Source of the DNA: Actinomycetota bacterium
GTDB lineage: Bacteria; Actinomycetota; Thermoleophilia; Gaiellales; Gaiellaceae
DNA: 64,000 nt
Assembly (NCBI GenBank): GCA_005884005.1
Contig: VAWI01000015.1
Span: 1-64,000, forward strand
Direction of reading: 5' to 3'
Numbering within the stretch: position 1 is the stretch's first letter; each line of letters opens with the position of its first letter. Below, piece after piece: positions 17,596-25,112 of this stretch. The notes below the pieces were generated by a model that saw only the letters and a list, made by a program, of their open reading frames with translations, searched no databases and was not told the DNA's origin. The position numbers and the translations under genes were made by a program.

Positions 17596-18219
17596 TTAGC
17601 CGCCGATCGCCGAGACGAGCGCGTCGCAGCTCGTCACCGTGGACACGTTCTGCAGCGCGTAGTTGATCGAGGCGTTGTGCCAGTCCGCGTTCATCGTCGA
17701 GCAGCAGTCCTCGGGCACGAACATGAAGTAGCCCTTGTCGGCGCCGTTACGCGCCGTGTGCTCCACGGACATGTTCGTCCAGGCGCCTGTGACGATGAGC
17801 TGGTCGCGCTCGAGCCCACGCAGGAGCGACTCGAGGATCGTGTCCTGCCAGGCGTTCATCCGCATCTTCTCGACGACGAAGTCGCCGTCCTGGGGCTCGA
17901 GACCCTCGGTCGGCTGCGCACCCCAGCTGCCCCTGACGAGTGCGTTGTTCTCCTTGACACCCTCGAAGAGCGGCGCGTTCACCTTGAGCCCGCGCGACCC
18001 GTCCTCGACGATGTACCAGACGTGGATCACGGGGATCCCTGCGCCTCTGCAGGCCTCGGCGAGCCGGCGGCAGTTCTCGACGGCGTTTTGCTCCTTCGCG
18101 TGCTGCGGCGCGCCGGAATCGGCGAAGGCGCCGCCCTCCATCATGACGTCGTTCTGCATGTCCTGGATGATCAGCGCCGCGCGATTGCGGTCGATGGTGA
18201 CGCTCTCGTTCTCGCTCAT
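17596..18219 (-). CDS. Isochorismatase-fold hydrolase lacking the Cys nucleophile
   Basis: A 207-residue protein of the isochorismatase-like / cysteine hydrolase superfamily. The catalytic Asp (IIQDMQND) and Lys (VVEKMRMNAW) regions are present. In the third motif, where cysteine hydrolases have T-x-x-C-V-x-x-T-A, this protein reads TNMSVEHTA, so Ser replaces the Cys. True isochorismatases also lack the Cys, so the enzyme may cleave an enol ether or act non-covalently rather than as an amidase. The ATG is preceded by GAGGGAGA. It is coupled to SMP-30 (8-nt gap) and ADH (3-nt gap). Confidence 0.82.
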   Translation of the reverse strand: MSENESVTIDRNRAALIIQDMQNDVMMEGGAFADSGAPQHAKEQNAVENCRRLAEACRGAGIPVIHVWYIVEDGSRGLKVNAPLFEGVKENNALVRGSWGAQPTEGLEPQDGDFVVEKMRMNAWQDTILESLLRGLERDQLIVTGAWTNMSVEHTARNGADKGYFMFVPEDCCSTMNADWHNASINYALQNVSTVTSCDALVSAIGG

Positions 18220-18227
18220 CTTCTCCC

Positions 18228-19145
18228 TCAGCTCATGAACGGCTCGCGGCGGCCGCGTGTCTTGGTTTTGACCCGGTAGACGGATGACGACGCCGGTACG
18301 AACAGCCAGCTCCAGTCCGGGCCGCCCCAGTGGAGGTTGCCGACGTTCTCGGGGATCTCGATGATGCCGAGATGCTCGCCCTTCGGTGAGAAGACCCAGA
18401 CGCCCTTCGGCCCCGTCACCCAGACGTTGCCGTGCTCGTCGCACTTCATCCCGTCGACGAGCTCGCCGGACTCGAGGTCTCCGGTGCCGATGCCGTCGGC
18501 GAGCACACGCCCGTTCGAGATCGTCCCGTCGCCGCCGACGTCGAAGATCCGGATGTGCGCGCGGTCGGTGTCGTTGATGTAGAGCAGCGACTCGTCCGGC
18601 GAGAAGCAGAGGCCGTTGGGCTGCACGAAGTCGTCCACGAGGAGCTGCGGGTCGCCACCTTCGGGCGCGAGGCGGTAGACGCCCTGGAAGTCGAGATCTT
18701 GCTCGCGCTCGATCCCGAAGACCGGCATCCGGCCGTACGTCGGGTCGCTGAAGTAGATCGCGCCGGTCGAGTGGACGATCACGTCGTTCGGGCTGTTCAG
18801 CTCCTTGCCCTCGTAATGCGTGGCGAGCACCTCGCGGCCGCTGCCCGTTCCATCGGGATCCATCCGCACGACCGAGCTCGTGACGTGCTCGCAGACGATC
18901 AGGCGGCCCTGTGCGTCAAGCGTCATCCCGTTGCCCTTGTTGCTCGGCTTGGCCACCTCGGTGACGCCGCTCTGCTCGTCCCAGCGGCGCCGCGTGTCGC
19001 CCGGCATGTCGCTGAAGAGCAGGAAGGCGCCCTCCGGGTTCCAGATCGGTCCTTCCGTGAAGGTGAAGCCGGTGCCGATCTGCTCGACCTCGGCATTCTC
19101 GTCGATCAGCTCGTGGAGCTGGTCGGACTCGGCCCGTACGCTCAC
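18228..19145 (-). CDS. SMP-30/gluconolactonase/LRE family lactonase
   Basis: A 305-residue six-bladed propeller of the SMP-30 family. The metal-binding Glu is in FTFTEGPIWNPEG, Asn in LNSPNDVIVHS, and Asp in PDESLLYINDTDRA. Such enzymes hydrolyse sugar or aromatic lactones using Ca or Zn. The start is a GTG at 19145 with AAAGGAG 8 nt upstream; the frame is open to 19352 but that part is not family-like. A 68-nt gap with an inverted repeat separates it from xdhC, so it probably begins its own transcript. Confidence 0.87.
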   Translation of the reverse strand: MSVRAESDQLHELIDENAEVEQIGTGFTFTEGPIWNPEGAFLLFSDMPGDTRRRWDEQSGVTEVAKPSNKGNGMTLDAQGRLIVCEHVTSSVVRMDPDGTGSGREVLATHYEGKELNSPNDVIVHSTGAIYFSDPTYGRMPVFGIEREQDLDFQGVYRLAPEGGDPQLLVDDFVQPNGLCFSPDESLLYINDTDRAHIRIFDVGGDGTISNGRVLADGIGTGDLESGELVDGMKCDEHGNVWVTGPKGVWVFSPKGEHLGIIEIPENVGNLHWGGPDWSWLFVPASSSVYRVKTKTRGRREPFMS

Positions 19146-19165
19146 CGCGCCGCTCCTTTCTGCGA

Positions 19166-19186
19166 GGTTCGTCTGCCGGACGAACC
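19166..19186. promoter_or_regulatory. 8-bp perfect inverted repeat upstream of the SMP-30 operon
   Basis: GGTTCGTC - 5 nt - GACGAACC. The repeat lies between the end of xdhC (19214) and the ribosome site of the SMP-30 gene. No T-run follows, so an operator or a leader hairpin is more likely than an intrinsic terminator. Confidence 0.4.
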
Positions 19187-19213
19187 TACCACGGTCGCGG
19201 CGGCGGAGGCGCG

Positions 19214-19969
19214 TCAGACGGCTTCGGCGTGGATCCGCTGCTTGCTGTCGCGCAGCCGCCCGCCCGAGCGCCCGGCGCGGAGAGCCACGATCTCGGCGAG
19301 GATCGACAAGGCGGTCTCGGGCTGCGAGTCGGCGCCGACGTCGAGCCCGCACGGGCCGGAGATCCTCTCGAACTCCACTGCGTCGACGCCCTCGGCGAGC
19401 AGCTTCTCGCGCCGCCGCTCCTGGTTGCGGCGCGAGCCGAGGGCGCCGATGTAGAACGCATCGGTCGCCAGCGCCGCCTTCAGCGCCGGGATGTCGAACT
19501 TCGCGTCGTGGGTCAGGACGAGCACTGCGGTCGCGTGGTCCGGCTGCACCTCAGCGAGCGCCTCCTCGGGCCACTCGACGATCAGCCGATCGGCGTTCGG
19601 GATCCGCTCACGCGTCGCGAACTTGGCGCGTGCGTCCACGACGATCGTCTGCCAGCCGAGCAGCTTCGCCGCCTGGCAGAGTGCGTCGGCCGTGTCGACC
19701 GCACCGATGATCACGAGCCGCGGCGGCGGGCCGTAGACCTCGGCGAAGACACGGGCGTCGTCGAGCTCGAGGAGGCGGTTCCGCGCTGCCCGGATCAGCT
19801 CGTTCGCCTGTCCGAGCGCGGCCGGCGGGACGCCGTCGCCGACCACCTCGCCGCTCTCGAGCGCTAGCGCCTTCGCCCCGAGCGGCTCGCCCTCGATCAC
19901 CGTGAAGACGACGGCGCGCTCGTTGCCTTCGATCGCCTTCAGTAAGCGGTCGGTGACGACTCGGCTCAT
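19214..19969 (-). CDS. xdhC: XdhC family protein, Rossmann-domain part
   Basis: A 251-residue protein carrying the C-terminal Rossmann domain of XdhC/CoxF (VIIGAVDTADAL glycine loop, VVDARAKFATRERIPNAD and a C-terminal GSRRNQERR-like region). XdhC-type chaperones bind and sulfurate the molybdenum cofactor before insertion into xanthine-dehydrogenase-family enzymes. The usual N-terminal XdhC/CoxI domain is encoded by the separate gene upstream, with which it overlaps by ATGA. The residues before the Rossmann fold (MSRVVTDRLLKAIEGNERAV) show a small second domain of their own. Confidence 0.85.
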   Translation of the reverse strand: MSRVVTDRLLKAIEGNERAVVFTVIEGEPLGAKALALESGEVVGDGVPPAALGQANELIRAARNRLLELDDARVFAEVYGPPPRLVIIGAVDTADALCQAAKLLGWQTIVVDARAKFATRERIPNADRLIVEWPEEALAEVQPDHATAVLVLTHDAKFDIPALKAALATDAFYIGALGSRRNQERRREKLLAEGVDAVEFERISGPCGLDVGADSQPETALSILAEIVALRAGRSGGRLRDSKQRIHAEAV

Positions 19970-20283
19970 TCGCCGTCGAGCGGCTCGACGAATACGTCGA
20001 TCTCTCCGCCGCACGGGAGGCCCACGTTCCAGGCTTCCTCGTCCTCGATCCCGTAGCTGAGCAGCTTCGGCTGACCGCTACGCAGGACCTCGCAGGCGTG
20101 CTCGAACACGTCTCCTTCGACGCAGCCGCCCGAAACCGAGCCGGCGAGCTCGCCACTCTCCGACACCGCGAGCTTCGCGCCGACCGGCCGTGGGGCGGAC
20201 CTCCGTGTTGCGACGACTGTCGCGATTGCCACCTTCTCACCCTTCTCGCGCCAGCGCTCGACGTCGGCGAGGATTTCCTTCAT
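19966..20283 (-). CDS. XdhC/CoxI N-terminal domain protein
   Basis: A 105-residue stand-alone CoxI/XdhC N-terminal domain. VATRRSAPRPVGAKLAV and the GSVSGGCVEGDVFEHA motif with its conserved Cys (proposed to bind molybdenum cofactor) are present, and it ends PCGGEIDVFVEPL. The ATG overlaps the coxE stop (ATGA). Splitting of the two XdhC domains between adjacent genes is found in some CO-dehydrogenase-type clusters. Confidence 0.85.
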   Translation of the reverse strand: MKEILADVERWREKGEKVAIATVVATRRSAPRPVGAKLAVSESGELAGSVSGGCVEGDVFEHACEVLRSGQPKLLSYGIEDEEAWNVGLPCGGEIDVFVEPLDGE

Positions 20284-21416
20284 GCGGCATGCCTCCTCTC
20301 GATGCCCATCAGCACTTCGCCCAGCCGTTCCAGGCTGGCGAGATTGTGCCCGGGCAGGAACCTGTCGACGTGCGGAAGCGCCGCCCGCATTCCGGCCGCT
20401 AGCGGTTCGTACGCGGGATGTCCCTTCAGCGGGTTCACCCACACGACCGTGTAGGCCTGACGTGCCAGGCGCGCCATCTGGTCTTCGAGCAGCCGGGCGC
20501 CAGACTCCTCCCGCTCCCAGCCGTCGGACGCGATCACGACCACGGCTCCGCGGGTGAGGGCGCGGCGGCCCCAGTCGTCGTTGTAGGTCTTGAGCGAGGC
20601 GCCGATGCGTGTCCCGCCGCACCAGTCGGCTACGCTCCTCGCCGCGTCCTGGAGCGCGCGGTCGGGGTCGCTCGTCTCGAGCGCCCGCGTCAGCCGCGTC
20701 AACCGGGTGCCGAACGCGAAGGCCTCGACGCCCTTGCCTGAGCCTCGGACCGCGTGCACGAATAGGAGCAGGGGCCGCACGTACGCCTCCATCGAGCCTG
20801 AGACGTCGCAGAGCACGACCAGCTTCCGCGGAACGCGGGCGCGCAGGCGGTACTGACGGTGCACCGGATCGCCGCCGGCGCCGAGCGACTCACGAATCGT
20901 CCTGCGCAGGTCGAGCTCGCGGCCGCGATGGTGCCGGCGGAGCCGACGGGAGCGGCGGCGGGGACGCTCGGCGGCGATGTCGGCGATCAGCGCTCGTACG
21001 CGGTCGAACTCGTCGGAGGTCATCGCGCCGAAGTCCTTGGTCCGCAGGATCTCCTCGTAGCTCCAGCCTCGTGCTGCCGGCGACTCGTCGGTCCCCGCTG
21101 CACTATCGGGGCGGCCGGCAGCGTGGATGCGGCGGAGCACCGCGCTCTGCGGGGTCGGCGGCGAAAGCTCGAACGGCGAGACCGGCGTGCGCAGGAACCA
21201 GGCCTGGAAGGCGCGGTCGAAGATCTCGAGCTCCTCGCGGCGCGTGACGAAGTTGGCGCGCAGCGTCCAGTAGACGTCGTCCTGACGCGTCAGGTCTACC
21301 TGGTCGAGGCCGCTGAGCCCGTCGGCGATGCGGTTCGGGCCGATCTCCAGTCCCGCCTGGCGCAGGACGCGGCCGAACGTGACGACGTGACCGACGACGC
21401 CGCTAACCCGCGGCAA
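20280..21416 (-). CDS. coxE: CoxE-like VWA domain protein
   Basis: A 378-residue CoxE homologue. The C-terminal half is a von Willebrand A domain with the metal-ion-dependent adhesion motif DVSGSM and a second conserved stretch ASDGWEREE. The N-terminal half matches CoxE helices (VDLTRQDDVYWTLRANFV). CoxE works with the CoxD ATPase as a chaperone pair that finishes the molybdenum active site of CO-dehydrogenase-type enzymes. The start is a TTG at 21416 overlapping coxD by 14 nt; no ATG or GTG preserves the conserved N-terminus. Confidence 0.85.
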   Translation of the reverse strand: MPRVSGVVGHVVTFGRVLRQAGLEIGPNRIADGLSGLDQVDLTRQDDVYWTLRANFVTRREELEIFDRAFQAWFLRTPVSPFELSPPTPQSAVLRRIHAAGRPDSAAGTDESPAARGWSYEEILRTKDFGAMTSDEFDRVRALIADIAAERPRRRSRRLRRHHRGRELDLRRTIRESLGAGGDPVHRQYRLRARVPRKLVVLCDVSGSMEAYVRPLLLFVHAVRGSGKGVEAFAFGTRLTRLTRALETSDPDRALQDAARSVADWCGGTRIGASLKTYNDDWGRRALTRGAVVVIASDGWEREESGARLLEDQMARLARQAYTVVWVNPLKGHPAYEPLAAGMRAALPHVDRFLPGHNLASLERLGEVLMGIERRHAA

Positions 21417-22290
21417 CCCGTGCCTCCTCGAGCAGATCGGCGAGCGCGGCGTCGCGGACGGCCTGCAGGTCCTCGTGGTGCTTGAGCACCGACCCGAGCG
21501 TCGACTCGACGAGGTCCGGATCCAGCTCGTGGCTCCCGAGCGCGGCGAGCGCCTGCGCCCAGTCGATCGTCTCGGCGACGCCGGGCGGCTTCTCGAGGTC
21601 GAGCCGCCGCAGGCCCTGGACGAACGCCGCGGCCTGCAGGGCGAGCCGCTCGGGGACGCCGGGCACGCGCAGCCGCACGATCTCGACCTCGCGCTCGAGC
21701 GACGGGTGGTCGATCCAGTGGAAGAGCGCGCGCCGCTTGAGCGCGTCGTGCAGCTCGCGCGTCCTGTTCGACGTCAGGATCACGACCGGTCGCCGCTTGG
21801 CCTGGATCGTCCCGATCTCGGGCACGGTGATCTGGAAGTCTGAGAGCACCTCGAGCAGGAACGCCTCGAACTCGTCGTCCGCCCGGTCGATCTCGTCAAT
21901 CAGGAGGACGACTGGCTCGTCGGTCTCGATCGCCTCCAGCAGCGGCCGGCGGATCAGGAACTCCGGTCCGAAGAGCTCTTCCTCGGAAACCGTCCCCTCT
22001 TGAGCGGCTCGGATGTGCAGCAGCTGGCGCGAGTAGTTCCACTCATAGACGGCATGCGCGACGTCGAGGCCCTCGTAGCACTGAAGACGGATCAGGCGCG
22101 CCGGGAGCACCCGCGCCATTGCCTTCGCGGCTTCGGTCTTGCCGACGCCCGCCTCGCCCTCGAGCAACAGCGGCTTCTCCAGCTTGAGCGCCAGGAAGAG
22201 GACGCTCGCCAGACCGCGGTCGGCCAGATACGACGCGTCGAGCAGTCCCGCCTGGAGGTCGTCGATCGTCGCGAAGGTGCGCGCCGTCAC
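21403..22290 (-). CDS. coxD: CoxD-like MoxR-family AAA+ ATPase
   Basis: A 295-residue MoxR/CoxD ATPase. Walker A is GEAGVGKTEAA, Walker B is VVLLIDEIDRAD, and sensor regions include ILTSNRTRELHDALKRR. It forms an ATP-driven chaperone with CoxE. A GTG at 22290 was chosen over a TTG at 22299 because a TACGAT -10-like hexamer lies nine nt upstream of it, which suggests a leaderless message. It is the first gene of the minus-strand maturation operon, divergent from the molybdenum hydroxylase genes. Confidence 0.87.
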   Translation of the reverse strand: MTARTFATIDDLQAGLLDASYLADRGLASVLFLALKLEKPLLLEGEAGVGKTEAAKAMARVLPARLIRLQCYEGLDVAHAVYEWNYSRQLLHIRAAQEGTVSEEELFGPEFLIRRPLLEAIETDEPVVLLIDEIDRADDEFEAFLLEVLSDFQITVPEIGTIQAKRRPVVILTSNRTRELHDALKRRALFHWIDHPSLEREVEIVRLRVPGVPERLALQAAAFVQGLRRLDLEKPPGVAETIDWAQALAALGSHELDPDLVESTLGSVLKHHEDLQAVRDAALADLLEEARVAAG

Positions 22291-22354
22291 GGCTGGCAAA
22301 TCGTATCCGCGAGCGGCTCAATACTGCTATTGCGATTTCAAAGGGTTAGGATCG

Positions 22355-22370
22355 CTCGGGTCGACCCGAG
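22355..22370. promoter_or_regulatory. 16-bp perfect palindrome between the divergent coxD and Mo-hydroxylase operons
   Basis: CTCGGGTCGACCCGAG is self-complementary over all 16 bp. It ends 18 nt before the first codon of the FAD-subunit gene and is about 65 nt from coxD, the right place for an operator shared by the hydroxylase operon and its maturation operon. Confidence 0.55.
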
Positions 22371-22388
22371 ACCTCTCGAAGGCGCGAA

Positions 22389-23180
22389 TTGACGAATCTC
22401 ACCAACGTCCTCGTCCCCACCTCGGCAGATGACGCCGCCGCTGCGTTCGGTGACGGATCCGGGGTGACTGTCGTTGCGGGCGGCACGATCGTCATGCCCG
22501 ACATCAAGCTCGGCCGCCTGTGTCCGGAGCGGACGCTCTACCTCGGTCGCGCCGGGCTCGACCGAATCGAGCGCTCCGGCGGGATGTGCCGCATTGGCGC
22601 CGCAACGCCGGTCTCGGCGCTCGTCGATGGCGCGCCCGAGCCGCTGGCGACGTTCGCCGCCCACGTGGGCGACCGCGAAGTGCGCGGCCAGGCGACGATC
22701 GGCGGCAATCTCTGCGCGCCCGCGACCGCGACGTTCTCGCGCGGCGACCTGCAGGCGCCGCTGCTCACGCTGGACGCGCGCATCCGTTCGGCTGGCTCTA
22801 CCGGCGAACGAACCGATTCGATCGAAGACTTCCTCGCGGCCGGCCCCGACGGAAGGCTCGTGCTCGAGATCGAGGTTGATGAGCCGAAGCGTGCCGCAAG
22901 CGCGTCCGTCCGGCGCCCGCACGCACACGCCTACACGATCCTCGCGGTCGCTGCGGCGGAAACGGCGGCCGGAATTCGGGTCGCGATCGCCGGCGCCGGG
23001 CCTCGCGCGGTGCGCGCGACCTCGGTCGAGCAGGCGCTTGCCGACGGAGCATCGCCCGAAGACGCGGGTCAGAAGGCGCTCGACGACGTCGATCCCCAGG
23101 ACGACGCCATTGCCTCGGGCAATTACCGGCGTCAAGTCTTGCCCGCTCTCGTCACCCGGGCGCTGGGAGATCTCTCGTAG
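22389..23180 (+). CDS. Molybdenum hydroxylase FAD-binding (medium) subunit
   Basis: A 263-residue CoxM/NdhF-type FAD subunit that passes electrons from the Fe-S subunit to an acceptor. FAD pyrophosphate contacts are VVAGGTIVMPDIKL near residue 30 and GQATIGGNLCAPATA near residue 100. It is slightly shorter than CoxM (about 285). The start is a TTG at 22389 preceded by GAAGG. It is the first gene of the structural operon, 13 nt before the 2Fe-2S subunit gene. Confidence 0.88.
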   Translation: MTNLTNVLVPTSADDAAAAFGDGSGVTVVAGGTIVMPDIKLGRLCPERTLYLGRAGLDRIERSGGMCRIGAATPVSALVDGAPEPLATFAAHVGDREVRGQATIGGNLCAPATATFSRGDLQAPLLTLDARIRSAGSTGERTDSIEDFLAAGPDGRLVLEIEVDEPKRAASASVRRPHAHAYTILAVAAAETAAGIRVAIAGAGPRAVRATSVEQALADGASPEDAGQKALDDVDPQDDAIASGNYRRQVLPALVTRALGDLS

Positions 23181-23193
23181 AGAAAGGAGTTCG

Positions 23194-23727
23194 ATGCGAC
23201 TGACCGTCAACGGGATCGAGCGCGAGCTTTCGACGCGGCCGCTGGACACGCTCCTGAACGCGCTGCGGGAAGAGCTCGGGATCACGAGCCCGAAGGCCGG
23301 CTGCCAGCAAGGAGGCTGCGGCGCGTGCACGGTCCTGATAGACGGCGAGCCGCGAAGGTCGTGCTTGACACCGCTGGTCGCGGTTGATGGCGCGACGGTG
23401 ACGACGGTCGAGGCGCTCGGGGAGCCAGGGAACCTCTCGCCGGTGCAGGCCGCGTTCTACGAGCAGTACGGGCTCCAGTGCGGCTTCTGCACGCCGGGCT
23501 TCGTCCTCGCGACGACTGCCATGCTCGAGCGGAACGCGAACCCGAGCCGCGAGCAGATCCTCGAGGAGCTCGTGGGGCACGTCTGCCGCTGCACCGGCTA
23601 CGTGAAGATCGTCGCCGCCGTCGAGGCGGCCGCCCGCGGCGACGTCTCCGAGGCCGCCCTCGAAGCCGGCGCGACCGGTCCCAGCCGGCGCGAGCCGGAA
23701 GTCCTCGTCCCAGGGAGCCCCGCATGA
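23194..23727 (+). CDS. Molybdenum hydroxylase 2Fe-2S (small) subunit
   Basis: A 177-residue iron-sulfur subunit. The plant-ferredoxin-type cluster motif is CQQGGCGACTVLIDG and the C-terminal cluster motif is CGFCTPGFVLA followed by CRCTGYVKIV, as in xanthine dehydrogenase-family small subunits. A low-complexity tail follows. A clear AGAAAGGAG ribosome site precedes the ATG at 23194. It ends in ATGA with the next gene. Confidence 0.93.
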   Translation: MRLTVNGIERELSTRPLDTLLNALREELGITSPKAGCQQGGCGACTVLIDGEPRRSCLTPLVAVDGATVTTVEALGEPGNLSPVQAAFYEQYGLQCGFCTPGFVLATTAMLERNANPSREQILEELVGHVCRCTGYVKIVAAVEAAARGDVSEAALEAGATGPSRREPEVLVPGSPA

Positions 23728-25112
23728 AAGCTGTAGGCGCGCGCCTGCCCCGCTACGACGGCGTCGGCCACGTAACGGGCCGCACCCGCTTCGTCGACGA
23801 CGTTCGCATCCCGGGGACGCTGTGGGCGAAGGCCCTTCGCTCACCGCACCCGCACGCCGGAATCAAACGCCTCGACACGAGCAAGGCCGAGAAGCATCCG
23901 GGTGTCCACGCCGTGATCACGCACAAGGACGTCCCGCGAAACGTCTACGGCCACCTCGAGGCGCTCGGCGTCCCCGCTGACGAGCCATTGCTCGCCGACG
24001 ACGACGTCCGTTACAAGGGTCAGCCGATCGCCGTCGTCGCAGCGGAGGACGAGGCGACCGCGCTCGAGGCCGTCGAGTTGATAGAGGTCGAGTTCGAGGA
24101 GCGGGAGCCAGTCTTCGACATCCGCAAGGCCTACGACGCCGACGCGAAGCCGTTCCACCAGTGGGGGCCCGCATTTCCGCACTTCGGTCCCTACGCGAGC
24201 CGCCGCATCCGCAAGGGGGACGTCGACGACGCATTCGAGCGCGCCGACGTGATCGTGCAGGGCGTCTACCGCCCGCAGGCGATCGAGCAGCTGCCGATCG
24301 AGCCGCAGGTCGGGCTCTCGGTGCCGGAACCGGACGGCCGGCTGACGATCTACTCGTGCACGCAGGCGATGTACTTCTCGATGGGCGTCGTCGCCGCCCA
24401 CCTCGAGTGGCCGCTCAACAAGCTGAAGTTCGTCGGCGGCACCGTCGGCGGTGGCTTCGGCGGCAAGGTCGACACCGCGACGGAGACGATCACCGCCCTA
24501 CTCGCGCTGAAGGCCAACCGTCCGGTCAAGTGGCGCTGGACGCGCGAGGAGGAGTTCCTCTGCTCGTCGACCCGGGCGCCGTGGCACATGGAGCTCGCCG
24601 ACGCCGTTACGAGCGACGGCTGGCTGCTCGGCCGGAAGATGATCACGCTCCACGACGCCGGCGCCTACACGCGGTTCTCGTCGTACGGAGTCACGAAGCA
24701 CTCCTTCCACCACACGGGCGCCTACACGATCCCGAACCTGCGCTTCGACGGCTACGTCATCTACACGAACCGCTCGCCGACCTCGGCGATGCGCGGATTC
24801 GGCGTCACATCCGTGTCCTATGCAGTCGAGATCCATATGAACCGCATCGCCGAGACGCTCGGCATCGACCCGCTCGAGCTCCGGCTGAAGAACGCCAACC
24901 GGATCGGCGACCTGACCGCTAACCGCGTCCGGCTCAGCGACCCGTCAACGGTCCCCGTTGTGCTCGCGGCGGCCGACCGGATCGGCTACGAGCTGGGGGC
25001 GGAGTTCAAGCAGATGACGAGCGAGCCGCGCTCGGGCGACCTGCTCCCCGACCACCTACTGACGTCCGTCGCTCGCGACGGCGGCGCTGAGACCGACGGG
25101 AGGGGTGCCTGA
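23724..25112 (+). CDS. Molybdenum hydroxylase large subunit, N-terminal half
   Basis: A 462-residue protein with the a/b-hammerhead domain (residues 10-130: GRTRFVDDVRIPG, LADDDVRYKGQPIAVVAAE) and the first molybdopterin-binding domain (GTVGGGFGGK, TSAMRGFGV). The Arg in MRGFG matches the xanthine-dehydrogenase-type active site. The CO-dehydrogenase form I loop AYxCSFR is absent. The protein stops where single-chain homologues would continue, and a second gene supplies the rest. The 462 + 371 split resembles NdhL/NdhM of nicotinate dehydrogenase. Substrate unknown. Confidence 0.87.
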   Translation: MKAVGARLPRYDGVGHVTGRTRFVDDVRIPGTLWAKALRSPHPHAGIKRLDTSKAEKHPGVHAVITHKDVPRNVYGHLEALGVPADEPLLADDDVRYKGQPIAVVAAEDEATALEAVELIEVEFEEREPVFDIRKAYDADAKPFHQWGPAFPHFGPYASRRIRKGDVDDAFERADVIVQGVYRPQAIEQLPIEPQVGLSVPEPDGRLTIYSCTQAMYFSMGVVAAHLEWPLNKLKFVGGTVGGGFGGKVDTATETITALLALKANRPVKWRWTREEEFLCSSTRAPWHMELADAVTSDGWLLGRKMITLHDAGAYTRFSSYGVTKHSFHHTGAYTIPNLRFDGYVIYTNRSPTSAMRGFGVTSVSYAVEIHMNRIAETLGIDPLELRLKNANRIGDLTANRVRLSDPSTVPVVLAAADRIGYELGAEFKQMTSEPRSGDLLPDHLLTSVARDGGAETDGRGA

